A DNA stretch of 64,000 nucleotides. Source: Acidimicrobiia bacterium. GTDB taxonomy: Bacteria > Actinomycetota > Acidimicrobiia > Spongiisociales > Spongiisociaceae. A program made the translations under genes and the position numbers. The stretch is taken from contig JAGWAN010000026.1 of the NCBI GenBank assembly GCA_021296345.1, positions 1-64,000 on the forward strand. Reading direction: 5' to 3'. Below the pieces are notes generated by a model. It was not told where the DNA came from and ran no database searches. It saw only the letters and a list, made by a program, of their open reading frames with translations. Shown piece after piece: positions 35,528 through 44,450 of this stretch; within the stretch, counting starts at the first letter, position 1; each line of letters begins with the position of its first letter.

Positions 35528-36679
35528 TTACAGATCAGCGTCCTGGGTTGTCTTGCCCTGGCCGATCAGGCGCATGTTCACCGCGAAGTACCTGACACGG
35601 TCGGGGTCCTGTCCGCGAGCAAGCGCCAGGTGGAGCGCGTAGAGCTGTAGGGGCATGAGATGGGTCAGCGCGGTTACCTCCTCGACAGGTTCTGCCAGCG
35701 GTGCGACCGGCAGCACTCGATGACCGCCGACGTCCGGAGCCTCGAGTTCCGACACGATGACCGGGTCGCCGTCCAGGTCGGAGACACCATCGGCGATCTC
35801 CACCGCCCTCCGGTGGGATGCACCTCGTGATGTCACCACCAGCACCGGATCCCCTGGTTCGAGCACGAACATCTGCTCGTGTGCGTACTCCTCGAGTTCC
35901 TCGCAGATGGCCGGTACGTAGCCCGTCTCGTATAGTTTCGCAGCCCCTGTGAGAGCGGTTGCGTGATGGGGACCGGCGCCGAGCAGTACCCAGCGATCCT
36001 TGGACCTGTGCCGCGCTGCTACCTGCTGAGCCTCCGGCCCGGCCATCTCCAGCGTGTCACGCATCGCGGCAGGCGCACTCGCGATCGCCAGGTCGATCGA
36101 GGTGGTGTCCCTGGACCGGATCGCGGCGACGCGGGCAGCGAGCCCCAGGGTCGATGCGATCATGGCGGTGTGGCGCGTGGTGTGAGACGCCGCGACCGGT
36201 GCCTCGGGCAGCGTGGTTACCAGGACGTGATCGGCCAGCCGCGCCAGCCGCGACCCTTCATGGCTGGTGACCCCGAGGACCGGGACACCGCGGGTTGCGG
36301 CCGCTTGGGCGCAGTCCACGGTCGTTTGCGACTCTCCGGAGTTGGAATACGCCAGGAGGATCCCTCCGCTCATCTCCTCCAGCAGGTAGGCGAGAGCGTC
36401 GAACGACTGATGGACGGTCGCCGGTATCCCCGCCCACCGCGACATCGCGTAGCGACCCACCATCCCGGTGAACCGCGAATCTCCGCATCCCGCGAAGTGG
36501 AGCCGCCTCGGGTCCTGCTCGGCGATCCACGCCGCCGCCCTCCCCTGGCGCCCACCCTCGTCGCCGAGATTCAGGGCCGCCACCTCGGGTTGGGTGTGGA
36601 TCTCGCGCCACATGTGCAGTTCCGTGTGCTCGGTTTTCGGCGTCCGGTCTGACGTAGCCACTTGCATCCTCTCAATCAT
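35528..36679 (-). CDS. SIS-domain sugar-phosphate isomerase/deaminase-like protein
   Basis: A 383-residue protein with two SIS domains (about residues 45-190 and 220-370), as in the isomerase half of glucosamine-6-phosphate synthase and AgaS/FrlB-type deglycases. Key elements are FAGCGDSRFTG, ILLAYSNSGESQTTVDCAQAA and VLGVTSHEGSRLA in the first domain, then LLGAGPHHATALTGAAKLYET and EEYAHEQMF in the second. The ATG at 36679 overlaps the RidA stop by 8 bases; an in-frame ATG at 36667 is an alternative. It is last in a leftward operon with RidA, two permeases and nucleoside hydrolase, so it probably handles a (amino)sugar phosphate. Confidence 0.88.
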   Translation of the reverse strand: MIERMQVATSDRTPKTEHTELHMWREIHTQPEVAALNLGDEGGRQGRAAAWIAEQDPRRLHFAGCGDSRFTGMVGRYAMSRWAGIPATVHQSFDALAYLLEEMSGGILLAYSNSGESQTTVDCAQAAATRGVPVLGVTSHEGSRLARLADHVLVTTLPEAPVAASHTTRHTAMIASTLGLAARVAAIRSRDTTSIDLAIASAPAAMRDTLEMAGPEAQQVAARHRSKDRWVLLGAGPHHATALTGAAKLYETGYVPAICEELEEYAHEQMFVLEPGDPVLVVTSRGASHRRAVEIADGVSDLDGDPVIVSELEAPDVGGHRVLPVAPLAEPVEEVTALTHLMPLQLYALHLALARGQDPDRVRYFAVNMRLIGQGKTTQDADL

Positions 36680-37079
36680 CTCGGGCGGGTAGGGGCTCCG
36701 GCACGAACGCCACGGCTTCGATGATCACGTCGACCCCTTCCGGCAGGTCCGCCACCGTGATGAACGTCCGTGCCGGGTAAGGATCGTTGAACGCCTCGGC
36801 GTAGGCTCGGCTGACTGCCTGGAAGTCGCTGTAGCGACGGGCGAACACGCAGCAACGTATCACGCAGTCCATGTCCGAACCGCCGGCCACCACGATGCGT
36901 TCGATGTTCTGCAGGCAGGTCCTCACCTGTGCCTCCACCGAGCCGTCCACGAGCCTCCCGGCTTCCGCGTCGAACGGGAGCTGGCCGGAGGTGTACAGGA
37001 TGCCGCCGCCGGCAGCTCCCTGCGAGTACGGGCCTTCGAACCCGGGATAGAGCGGAAGGTCAACGGCTGTCCGGCTCAT
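36672..37079 (-). CDS. RidA family protein (enamine/imine deaminase-like)
   Basis: A 135-residue Rid protein, small cytoplasmic trimers that hydrolyse reactive enamines or imines. Visible landmarks: GPYSQGAAGGGILYTSGQLPFD, VRTCLQNIERIV and the active-site segment YPARTFITVADLPEG (Arg of the RidA type) with IIEAVAF. The start ATG 37079 lies 3 bases from the permease stop. Its presence beside an SIS protein suggests that an amino-sugar or imine intermediate arises in the pathway. Confidence 0.93.
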   Translation of the reverse strand: MSRTAVDLPLYPGFEGPYSQGAAGGGILYTSGQLPFDAEAGRLVDGSVEAQVRTCLQNIERIVVAGGSDMDCVIRCCVFARRYSDFQAVSRAYAEAFNDPYPARTFITVADLPEGVDVIIEAVAFVPEPLPARDD

Positions 37080-37082
37080 CGG

Positions 37083-37985
37083 TCATCCTTTCATGGCGCT
37101 TCCGGCGGATCCCTGGACGATGTATCGTTGGAGGAGGAGGAACAGGATCAGGACCGGGACCGTGGCGATCGTCGCCCCGCCGAGGATCGCCCCCCAGTTC
37201 GGCAGTTCACCGGGGACCACCGTCTGGGCGAGCGCCACCTGGATCAGCTGCAGCTCGGGGCGCTGGATGATCACGAGGGGCCACAGGAAGCCGTTCCAGG
37301 ACCAGAGGAAGGTGATCACGGACAGGGTCGCCAGGGCCGGCTTGATGTTCGGAAGAAGGACATCGAAGAAGACCCGGAAGTGGGACGCTCCGTCGACCAA
37401 CGCCGCATCGTCGAGTTCGCGGGGGACGTCGTCGAAAGCCTGGCGCAGCAGGAACAGGCCGAAGGCGCTCGCGATCTCCGGCAGGAAGACCGCCGGCAGC
37501 ATGTCCCCGAGCCCGAGCCGGCTGGCCATGAGGTACATCGGGATGAGGATCGACTCGAAGGGCACCAGGAGCGTTCCGAGGATAATGACGAACAGCACAC
37601 GCTGCCCCGGGAACCGCAGGCGGGAGAACGCGTAGGCGCCGGTCGAGCAGAGGACCAGCGTCAGGATCACCTGTGACACGGCGACGATGGTGGAGTTGAT
37701 CAGGGCGCGACCCATACCGAGGCGGCCGAACACCTCCCGATAGTTGTCGAGGGTGGCGTCGAACGGGAGGAAGGTGGCCGCCGTGACCGGCGAGGCGTCA
37801 CGGAAGATGGCGAACTGCGGCTTGAACGACGCCGCCACCACCCACCACAGCGGGGCGATGAACACCAGCGCTACGGCGATCCCTAGCGCCACACGGAGGT
37901 ATCCGGGCACCGGAGCGCTCAGCCGCATCGGAGGCTGCTCCGCCTTCCGCCGGCGGATCCGCTTCAGTCCGGCCATCTCAGGCAT
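37083..37985 (-). CDS. Sugar ABC transporter permease, MalG/UgpE type
   Basis: A 300-residue carbohydrate-importer permease of the CUT1 class, with about six membrane segments. N-terminal VFIAPLWWVVAASFKP, YAFSRLRFPGQRV, and the EAA loop VPRELDDAALVDGASHFRVFFDVLLPNIKPAL are present. ATG 37985 overlaps the upstream permease stop by 8 bases; ATG 37976 is also possible, with GGAGGGGG upstream of both. A 21-base exact match to part of this gene, in the same reading frame, is found at 47099-47119. No cognate ATPase gene is nearby, so a shared ATPase such as MsmK may serve the system. Confidence 0.94.
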   Translation of the reverse strand: MPEMAGLKRIRRRKAEQPPMRLSAPVPGYLRVALGIAVALVFIAPLWWVVAASFKPQFAIFRDASPVTAATFLPFDATLDNYREVFGRLGMGRALINSTIVAVSQVILTLVLCSTGAYAFSRLRFPGQRVLFVIILGTLLVPFESILIPMYLMASRLGLGDMLPAVFLPEIASAFGLFLLRQAFDDVPRELDDAALVDGASHFRVFFDVLLPNIKPALATLSVITFLWSWNGFLWPLVIIQRPELQLIQVALAQTVVPGELPNWGAILGGATIATVPVLILFLLLQRYIVQGSAGSAMKG

Positions 37986-38868
37986 CCCCCTCCGACAGCA
38001 CCCGTCGTTGGAGAAGGGAAACCCCCAGCACCGTGGCGAGGAAGACGACGGCTATGGCTGATGCGTAGCCCGGATCCAGGAAGCTGAAGGCCTGCTGGTA
38101 GAGGTAGTACACGACGAACAACGTGCTGTCGCTCGGCCCGCCGCGGGTCATCACGTACGCGGGAGCGAACTGCTGGAAGCTGAAGATCGTGATGATGACG
38201 ACCACGAACACGGTGGTTCTCGACAGGAGCGGGAGCGTCACGAACCGGAACCGCTGCCACGGTCCGGCGCCGTCCACCGCGGCAGCCTCCGAATAGACCG
38301 TGGGTATGGCTTGCAGCCCGGCGACGAACAGGATCATCGTGAACCCCACCTGGTACCAGATGATCATCAACATCAGTGATGGAAGTGCCTGCGACGTACT
38401 GGTGATGAAGTCGAGGCCTTCGAAACCGAGACGTTCCAGCACCCCGTTGAATATGCCGTTGGCCGGGTCTAGCAGCAGCCGCCAGATCGCCGTCACCACC
38501 ACGATCGACATCGTGACCGGAGAGAACACGATCGTGCGGATGCGGCGGATCCCGCGCTGCGAGCCGCGCAGGGCGAGCGCCAGCGCCAGCGCCAGCGGGA
38601 TCTGCAGGACGAGCATGCCGACCACGAAAGTGGCGCTGACCCGCATCGACTTCAGGAACCTGTGATCGGACGCCAGCCTGACGAAGTTGTCCGCACCGAT
38701 GAAGACGCGGTCGTCGGGACGGAGCAGGTTGAACTGCTGCAGGCTCGTCAGGGCAACCTCGGCTATTGGTATGAGACGGAACACGACGAGCAACACCAGG
38801 AAGGGCCCGAGGAAGCCGGCCACGGTGGTGAAGCGGGAGTACCGGGCCTTCGTTCTTGCCTTGGACAT
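37978..38868 (-). CDS. Sugar ABC transporter permease, MalF/UgpA type
   Basis: A 296-residue CUT1 permease partner of the 37083 gene. It has FLGPFLVLLVVFRLIPIAEVALTS, a central EAA loop TVYSEAAAVDGAGPWQRFRFVTLPLL and the family TRGGPSDSTLFVVYYLYQQAF segment. About six membrane helices are visible. It follows nucleoside hydrolase in the leftward operon. The binding protein for the system is encoded divergently at 40402. Confidence 0.94.
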   Translation of the reverse strand: MSKARTKARYSRFTTVAGFLGPFLVLLVVFRLIPIAEVALTSLQQFNLLRPDDRVFIGADNFVRLASDHRFLKSMRVSATFVVGMLVLQIPLALALALALRGSQRGIRRIRTIVFSPVTMSIVVVTAIWRLLLDPANGIFNGVLERLGFEGLDFITSTSQALPSLMLMIIWYQVGFTMILFVAGLQAIPTVYSEAAAVDGAGPWQRFRFVTLPLLSRTTVFVVVIITIFSFQQFAPAYVMTRGGPSDSTLFVVYYLYQQAFSFLDPGYASAIAVVFLATVLGVSLLQRRVLSEGDA

Positions 38869-38912
38869 GTCGGCTCCAGTGGGTGGAGGCGTGGCTGCGT
38901 GCCGCGCCTACC

Positions 38913-39878
38913 TCATTCGTAGTATTCCCCGGGCTCCTGGGAGTGGAAAATCTCGGAGAGGAAGTCGAGGAAACGCTCGCGATCCGCCCAGACCGCCACC
39001 CGGGCGTTCTTCGGTTGCGACGCGAGGAAGGTGTGTGGTCGCAGATCGACGACGGTCCGGCCCCGGGTGAGGGTCCCGTGCAGCTCGATCTCGACGTTCG
39101 CCCGTTCGAATCTCACGAGATCCGGGTCGACCAGTGCGCCCACGGCCAGCGCATCGTGGACGGGAGCGCCGCCCCCCTCGACGGGCATCTTGGACTCGTA
39201 CATGTGGATCCGTTCGGGCAGGAACGCTGCTGCGGTCAGGGCTGCCGGAGTCCCGGCCACGGCCCAGTGGGCCACATCTTCGGAGGTGACGGGCGCCATG
39301 TGGGTGGCGTCCAGCGGGAACAGATCGATCGGCACACGCGCCCGGAACACGACATCGGCGGCTTCGGGATCCCACAAGATGTTGGCCTCGGCGCTGGCCG
39401 AGATGTTGGTGACGCCGATACCGCCCCCCATGATCGCGAGCCGCCTGATCTTCGAGACGATCCGGGGACGCATCCGGAAGGCGAGGGCGAGGTTGGTCAG
39501 CGGGCCGACCGCGGCAAGGGTGATGGGAGTCTCCGCTCTGGTCAACGTCTCGACGAGGAAGTCGACCGCGTGTATAGGCTCGGCCGTCATCGACGGCTCC
39601 GGCAGGTCCAGGGCCTGGGGCCATCCCGGGCTGCGGTCGATGGGCGGACCGACCAGGGGACCCTCGGCTCCCCGGTAGACGGGAACTCCGGAAATAGCGG
39701 CGCTCTCGAGGACCTTAAGGGTGTTGCGGGTGGTGACATCGACGGAACAGTTCCCGGCGACCGTGGTGACCGCCATCAGGTTCAGACCCGGATGGAGGGC
39801 GCCTACGAGCAGCGCGATCGCATCGTCAGAACCCGTATCGCAATCGATGATCAGATCTTCCGACACTCGCCCATCCAC
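38913..39878 (-). CDS. Nucleoside hydrolase (IunH/RihA family)
   Basis: Calcium-dependent N-glycosidase that splits nucleosides into base and ribose. The hallmark DCDTGSDDAIALL is at residues 13-25, followed by VTTVAGNCSVDVTTRNTLKVLE, ITLAAVGPLTNLALAF, RLAIMGGG, AEANILWDPEAADVVF and HDALAVGAL. I chose the GTG at 39878, eight bases after GAGG; the longer frame to 39998 has no family similarity. It leads the leftward operon (hydrolase, two permeases, RidA, SIS), indicating that the imported solute is a nucleoside or another N-glycoside. Confidence 0.93.
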   Translation of the reverse strand: MDGRVSEDLIIDCDTGSDDAIALLVGALHPGLNLMAVTTVAGNCSVDVTTRNTLKVLESAAISGVPVYRGAEGPLVGPPIDRSPGWPQALDLPEPSMTAEPIHAVDFLVETLTRAETPITLAAVGPLTNLALAFRMRPRIVSKIRRLAIMGGGIGVTNISASAEANILWDPEAADVVFRARVPIDLFPLDATHMAPVTSEDVAHWAVAGTPAALTAAAFLPERIHMYESKMPVEGGGAPVHDALAVGALVDPDLVRFERANVEIELHGTLTRGRTVVDLRPHTFLASQPKNARVAVWADRERFLDFLSEIFHSQEPGEYYE

Positions 39879-40401
39879 CCAACGACCTCTTTCCGGGAGG
39901 CTATCACTTCCGGTGCGAGCAAGGGCTGGGAAGCCATGCTCCGCCACCCCGGGTCGAGTCACGTTCGCGACCCCTTCCGCGCAACCCCACCAGGGCACCC
40001 CGGGAATGCCATCCCGAGCACATCGGACTGCCGGGAGGGTGCCGAAGAAGCCCGGACAGAGGGGTTCGCTCGCCGGCCCACAACTCCGGCACCGGGTGGT
40101 CTGCCGGGCGGCGAACCCCGTTAGATTATTTTTTTTGGCATTCTCTAAGGTTCGATTGACGCCGATCTCGGGCCATGGTTAGGGTTGAGCCATTCCTTGA
40201 TCGAGAGATGATGGCAGGCATCCCAGCCGGTCCGACAGGAAGCTGCGTCCCCCGAGTACTCCCGCGCGGGACCGCTCCGGAGGCCGATCGCAACGCTCTC
40301 GTCGGGCTTCTCGATCCGCTATCAAGCTCGACGGGAGGTATTGCCAGGTAGTGCGGTCCGCGTTCAGGTGGACGGGCACGATTCAAGGGAGGCCCAGGGC
40401 C
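39879..40401. other. Divergent promoter region of the nucleoside/sugar locus
   Basis: This 523-base spacer separates the leftward hydrolase operon from the rightward binding protein. It contains an A/T block (ATTATTTTTTTTGG near 40126-40139) and a TTGACG box at 40156. No gene is convincing. Operators for a sugar regulator are expected here, but no clear long palindrome was recognised. Confidence 0.4.
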
Positions 40402-41772
40402 ATGTGGAGCAAGAGGAAATTGAGAGCCGCTACGTTCGCGGCGTTGGCGCTAGCGCTGGTCATGTCAGCGTGCGCGACGGAGGAGGAGGCTGCTCCAGAG
40501 GCACCTGAAGAGCCCGCGGCCACCACCGCGGCCGCTGCGCCCGCCACAGACGCGGACGGGTGTGACGAGATCATCACGCTCCGGCTGCTCCGGTGGCAGG
40601 GAGACACGCTCGACATCGCCATCGCCGACTACATGGAAGCGGAACCCTGCGTCGAGATCGCAGTCGAGGAAGTCCCGTTCGGCCAGCTATATGAGAAGAT
40701 CAGCATCGTGGCGACCTCGGACGATCCGCCCGACATTCTCCTCTACGACGGGCCGTTCACCCAGTCCTACGCGGAGGCAGGGATGCTGCTGCCCCTCGAT
40801 GACTACATCACCGACGAGCACCTCAACGACATCCTCGAGGCAACCCGATCCGAACACAGCTACGAGGGCAGGCTGTACTCGCCCGGGCTGGAGCAGTCGG
40901 CGATGGCCCTCTTCTACAACAAGGATATGACCGACGCCGCAGGCATCAACCCGCCACAGGAGCTCTCGGATGCCTGGACGTGGGAGGAAGCCGTCGCGGC
41001 CTTCCGGAAGGTCCAGGACGAGGGAATCGCGGAGTGGGGCCTGGCCCCGTCAGCCTTCGGCGACGGCACGCCGGGTTTCGCGTACCGCGACCTCATCATG
41101 GCTAGATCGATGGGGGATCCCAATGCTTCCATGGACTCGTCCGCGTACCGGACCTACTGGGCCTTGTCCGGAGACGGATGCACGGTGGACGGATACCTGA
41201 ACACGCCGGAGGCGATCGAGGGGCTGGAGTTCTACGCCCGGATGTTCAACGAGTGGGAGATCACCCCGAAGGTCGGGATCCCGAACGCCCTTCTCGACGG
41301 AACCGCGGCGTTCGGTCTGGAGCCGCCCTTCGTGGCGAGTGTCCTGGAGGCCAACGCCGACTTCGAGTGGGGGATAGCGCCGCTGCCCTACTTCAACACG
41401 CCCTTCACACACACGGGAAGCGTCACGGTCGGCGTCAGCGCGAAGACGAAGTATCCCGACGAGGCTGCTGCGTTCGTGATGTTCGCCACGAATCCGGAGC
41501 AGTCCAAGAAGTACTCCGACAACTACGGGTCCCTGCCGGTCCGCCAGTCCATCCTGGATCAGCAGACCTTCTTCGACGAGTACCCGCAGAGCATCTTCGC
41601 CGACTCGCTCGCCGGCAGCGGGCAGCCACGGCCTCCGACCCCGGCGTTCACCCAGTACGAGCAGATCGTGACCACTGCTCTCGGCGACATCGCCCTCGGT
41701 GCCGACGCGCAGGAGACCATGGACCGGGCCGTGGCCGAACTCGACCCGATCCTGGCGCGCTACTGCGGATAG
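40402..41772 (+). CDS. Sugar ABC transporter substrate-binding lipoprotein (family 1)
   Basis: A 456-residue extracytoplasmic binding protein. Signal MWSKRKLRAATFAALALALVMSAC has lipobox VMSAC, followed by a Glu/Ala/Pro-rich linker and an SBP_bac_1 domain. Typical segments are VATSDDPPDILLYDGPFTQSYAEAG, YSPGLEQSAMALFYNKDMTDAAGI, the WTWEEAVAAF helix and AAAFVMFATNPEQSKKYSD. GGGAGG precedes ATG 40402; the upstream 17 codons are not part of the signal peptide. It is divergent from the permeases at 37083-38868 and is the only candidate binding partner nearby. A GC hairpin follows the stop. Confidence 0.94.
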   Translation: MWSKRKLRAATFAALALALVMSACATEEEAAPEAPEEPAATTAAAAPATDADGCDEIITLRLLRWQGDTLDIAIADYMEAEPCVEIAVEEVPFGQLYEKISIVATSDDPPDILLYDGPFTQSYAEAGMLLPLDDYITDEHLNDILEATRSEHSYEGRLYSPGLEQSAMALFYNKDMTDAAGINPPQELSDAWTWEEAVAAFRKVQDEGIAEWGLAPSAFGDGTPGFAYRDLIMARSMGDPNASMDSSAYRTYWALSGDGCTVDGYLNTPEAIEGLEFYARMFNEWEITPKVGIPNALLDGTAAFGLEPPFVASVLEANADFEWGIAPLPYFNTPFTHTGSVTVGVSAKTKYPDEAAAFVMFATNPEQSKKYSDNYGSLPVRQSILDQQTFFDEYPQSIFADSLAGSGQPRPPTPAFTQYEQIVTTALGDIALGADAQETMDRAVAELDPILARYCG

Positions 41773-41796
41773 GAGGAGCGTCGATAGGCTGAATCT

Positions 41797-41833
41797 CCGC
41801 ATGCCCGGCGGCAGCGGCTGCCGCGGCATGCGG
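41797..41833 (+). terminator. Long GC hairpin after the sugar-binding protein gene
   Basis: CCGCATGCC (41797-41805) pairs with GGCATGCGG (41825-41833), and the interior GGCGGCAG/CTGCCGC extends the stem almost to the loop. No T run follows, so it is a stable intrinsic-type hairpin lacking a U tract, a form common in actinobacteria. Confidence 0.65.
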
Positions 41834-41948
41834 GGTGAGGCGGTGGCGTAGGCAAGGGCGAGCGTGCGCGTACCGGCACCGGTCGGTGGCAGCTACGCCG
41901 GTCACTGTCCCGCGGCGGTAGCGATCTAGCTCGGGGTTCCTGTCTCCC

Positions 41949-42203
41949 TCACTTCGGATGTCGATCGGAAAAGAGCATGCCCTGAGGTTCGGCCACGAAG
42001 AAGACGAACACTGCACTCCCGATTCTGGCGAACCGCCACATAGGAGATCGTTCGGGGAACCGGAAGCCGGGAAGTTCGGTCAACGGACAGTCAGCTACAT
42101 CTATCAGACCCAACAACGAGCGGATGCGGTATTCGTAACTCTTGCCGGCTGACCATGTGTCGAGGACGCGGTCAAGCGCCGCTCCGTCGATCTGCCAAGG
42201 CAT
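41949..42203 (-). CDS. Small hypothetical protein, second of a two-gene minus-strand pair
   Basis: An 84-residue frame with a plausible coding composition. The N-terminal half is helical (DGAALDRVLDTW...YEYRIRSLLGLI) and the C-terminal half looks like beta strands (MWRFARIGSAVFVFFVAEP). It starts 14 bases after the stop of another small minus-strand frame. The small-pair layout and the strand-rich end recall type II toxin-antitoxin operons of the RelE/ParE kind, but I cannot see a decisive motif. Alternatively it is a relic. Confidence 0.4.
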   Translation of the reverse strand: MPWQIDGAALDRVLDTWSAGKSYEYRIRSLLGLIDVADCPLTELPGFRFPERSPMWRFARIGSAVFVFFVAEPQGMLFSDRHPK

Positions 42204-42217
42204 CCGGGCCTATGCCG

Positions 42218-42619
42218 CTACGTCCGGTTTAGGAGCCTCAGCAGTATCGCTTTGATCATGGCGCGCAGGTCGTTAGGCGTTAGCCTGGCAGGCGGGGGAT
42301 CCCCTGCCGCGAGCTGCTGCTTTAGCGTGCGTTCGGCCGACAGGAAGGCGTCGTCATAGACCGAGAAGTCAAAACCCGGATCGACCGGAGCGTCTGACTG
42401 GTCAAGGTGAGTCCAGTCCCCAGAACCCATTCCCGCTTCATCCGTTGGGTTTCCTACATAGAGTAGCGATCCATGGGCTCCGTGGATAGAGGCATCGAGG
42501 CGTTGATGTCGCAACCCGGCAGTGGGTGTTGCATCGAGAGTGGCCGTGTCGCCAGCGGGATCGCCGGTACACGGTTCGTATGCGCCCCATACCAAGCAGA
42601 CAGCGTGTACAAATGACAT
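42218..42619 (-). CDS. Hypothetical protein, first of a two-gene minus-strand pair
   Basis: A frame of up to 133 residues; the convincing part is the last 70 (from MGSGDWTHLDQ at about 42430), ending LTPNDLRAMIKAILLRLLNRT. The longest version would overlap the divergent DUF3830 start by 7 bases, so a later start is more likely. No family recognised. It may be the antitoxin-like partner of the 41949 frame. Confidence 0.3.
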   Translation of the reverse strand: MSFVHAVCLVWGAYEPCTGDPAGDTATLDATPTAGLRHQRLDASIHGAHGSLLYVGNPTDEAGMGSGDWTHLDQSDAPVDPGFDFSVYDDAFLSAERTLKQQLAAGDPPPARLTPNDLRAMIKAILLRLLNRT

Positions 42620-43116
42620 CCGGCAGCGGATTCCGGGTGTTCATCGACGATGAGTTCGTGGCGACGGCCCTGCTGAGATTCGATGTCGCGAGCAGGACCG
42701 CGTCCGCCATCAGGGATGCGCTCCCGCTGGAAGCACCCCTCATGCATGTCACGTGCTCCGGTGAAGGGATCTTCTTCCCCGTCGACCACGAGTTGGCGAT
42801 CGACACGATGCCGGGCAAGGCGGGATCCGACGGGGTGACGGATCAAGGGGTCGTCGTCCACGGCCCCGCGCTCGTCCAACCCGAGAACCTCACCGTGTAC
42901 CTGTCGCAGGGTGACTTCGTCCTGACTCCTGACAAGGCTTGCATCATCGCCTACGGGAGAAGGTGTGTCGTTCGCTCCTATGTCGGCGATCTGCCGAGCA
43001 ACGCCTTCGCATACATACGCGATCCGGACAGCCTCGACCGGCTCGAAATGCTCGCCAAGCGAACCCTCAAGGACGGAGCGAAGACGATCCGGCTCGAATC
43101 GGAGACCACCTTGTGA
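42613..43116 (+). CDS. DUF3830 family protein (cyclophilin-like fold)
   Basis: A 167-residue protein resembling DUF3830: N-terminal RVFIDDEFVATALLRFDVASRTASAIRDALPLEAPLMHVTCSGEGIFFP, then the family block ENLTVYLSQGDFVLTP followed by ACIIAYGRR and SNAFAYIRD. I placed the start at ATG 42613; earlier in-frame ATGs (42580, 42526) read into sequence without similarity. The stop overlaps the GTG of the PfkB kinase by 4 bases, so they are coupled. DUF3830 proteins occur in catabolic clusters with hydantoinase- or nucleoside-related genes; the biochemical role is unknown. Confidence 0.72.
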   Translation: MTSGSGFRVFIDDEFVATALLRFDVASRTASAIRDALPLEAPLMHVTCSGEGIFFPVDHELAIDTMPGKAGSDGVTDQGVVVHGPALVQPENLTVYLSQGDFVLTPDKACIIAYGRRCVVRSYVGDLPSNAFAYIRDPDSLDRLEMLAKRTLKDGAKTIRLESETTL

Positions 43117-43994
43117 GATCCCGGCCGGACGTCTGGTCCGTCGGGCTGGTGATGGTCGACGATCTCTACGTCGAGGGTCAGCCGAGGACCTCGGGACTGC
43201 TCGGCGGGGGAGCCGTCTACGCATGCGTCGGAGCTGCCTTCGCGGGAGCCCGCGCCGGACTCGTCACCCGCGCCGGCGCCGGCATACATACAGAAACTCT
43301 CGCCCACCTGCAGCAGCTCGGCTTGGTGCTGGCCGTGAAGCAGGTGGCTGCCCCGAGCATCCACGAGCGCGTCTACGTGTCGGCATCCCGGGAGACGGTG
43401 TTCGAGCTGGAGCAAGGTTCGGGTACGTACGAGGGCACGTGCCCGAGGCCGAGCGACTTCACATCGGATCTCGCGCCGGACCAGTGCGTGCATATCGCGC
43501 CCATGCCCGTGCCGTACCAGGCCGAATGGGTCGCAGCCGCAGCCGAGGCCGGGTCGATGATCACCCTCGATCCGCACACGGATGACTCCGCCGCCGATCC
43601 GGACGCCTACACCGACCTCATACCCGCCTGCACCGCTTTCCTGCCCAGCGCGCTGGAGAGCGAACGCCTGGCCGGTCCCGACCACGAGCAAGCGGCTCGG
43701 GATTACGTCGCAGCCGGCGCCCGGATGGCCGTGGTGAAGCTCGGCCACGAAGGGTGCGTCGTGGCCACCGGCACCGACGTGACATTCGTTCCAGCTCAGC
43801 CAGTCCGCGGACCGGTGGACACGACCGGTGCCGGCGACGCGTTCTGCGGTGCCTTCGCGGCAGCTGTCGCCCAGGGCCGCAGCGCTGTGGAAGCGGCACG
43901 GGTGGCCGTGCGAGCCGGAGCACACATGGTGCAACACGCCGGCGCCGTCGCAGGTTTCGACGGGCTGCCGTCAAAGCCTGTGCCACGACGTTGA
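43113..43994 (+). CDS. PfkB-family carbohydrate kinase (ribokinase-like)
   Basis: A 293-residue sugar kinase. The N-terminal GGGAVYACVGAAFAGARAGLVTRAG matches the PfkB glycine-rich substrate motif, and the C-terminal signature DTTGAGDAFCGAF holds the catalytic Asp. LDPHTDDSA and MAVVKLGHEGCVV are further landmarks. Start GTG 43113 overlaps the DUF3830 stop (GTGA). With nucleoside hydrolase 4 kb away on the other side of the binding protein gene, a natural role is phosphorylation of ribose or a similar sugar released from the imported compound. Confidence 0.92.
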   Translation: MRSRPDVWSVGLVMVDDLYVEGQPRTSGLLGGGAVYACVGAAFAGARAGLVTRAGAGIHTETLAHLQQLGLVLAVKQVAAPSIHERVYVSASRETVFELEQGSGTYEGTCPRPSDFTSDLAPDQCVHIAPMPVPYQAEWVAAAAEAGSMITLDPHTDDSAADPDAYTDLIPACTAFLPSALESERLAGPDHEQAARDYVAAGARMAVVKLGHEGCVVATGTDVTFVPAQPVRGPVDTTGAGDAFCGAFAAAVAQGRSAVEAARVAVRAGAHMVQHAGAVAGFDGLPSKPVPRR

Positions 43995-44200
43995 GGAGCA
44001 CCTCGAAGGACCGGACCGGCCAGGACGATGGATAGACCAGGGCGGTTCATAGCACCCCTTTTGCGGTTCGGGCGTGTCTAACTAACTACATATGACCCTT
44101 CAGGACCACAAGCACAACTACCTCCCCCTCCCTCTCGGATCGCTCTGCATGCGCAAGGCACCCAGATCGCTACTTTCTCGGCGGACCCAGGAGCAACCCA

Positions 44201-44450
44201 TGTCATGTACACCCTTCAAGTACGACCCATCCCCTGACAACACAACCAGCATGAGCGAGTGGGTGAAATGTGTCAACCGTTCACGGGCCGAACTGAACGA
44301 GCGGCTGGATAGGCTCGAAGGTTCCCAGCGCGAGGCCGTTTCAGCCCTTCGACGGGCGACTGAACGGCGTACAGGAACAGATTGATGAGCATCAAACCTG
44401 GATCACCAAGGTGCTGCACTGGTTCAGGAGGTCCCCCAAGGATCGCTAGG
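44201..44450 (+). pseudogene. Frameshifted small coiled-coil protein
   Basis: ATG 44201 begins a frame with MSEWVKCVNRSRAELNERLDRLEGSQRE, a clear heptad pattern. In the adjacent frame, from about 44342, the pattern continues as FDGRLNGVQEQIDEHQTWITKVLHWFRRSPKDR and stops at 44450. Joined, they would make a short coiled-coil protein with an amphipathic end. The frame change and the overlap with the next gene suggest a degraded gene. The rest of the 43995-44384 spacer shows nothing assignable. Confidence 0.4.

Noticed and set aside
34047-35642. 531-codon plus-strand frame overlapping hyuB
   Set aside because: Its translation is almost entirely Arg/Pro/His, an artefact of C-rich third positions in the real hyuB frame.
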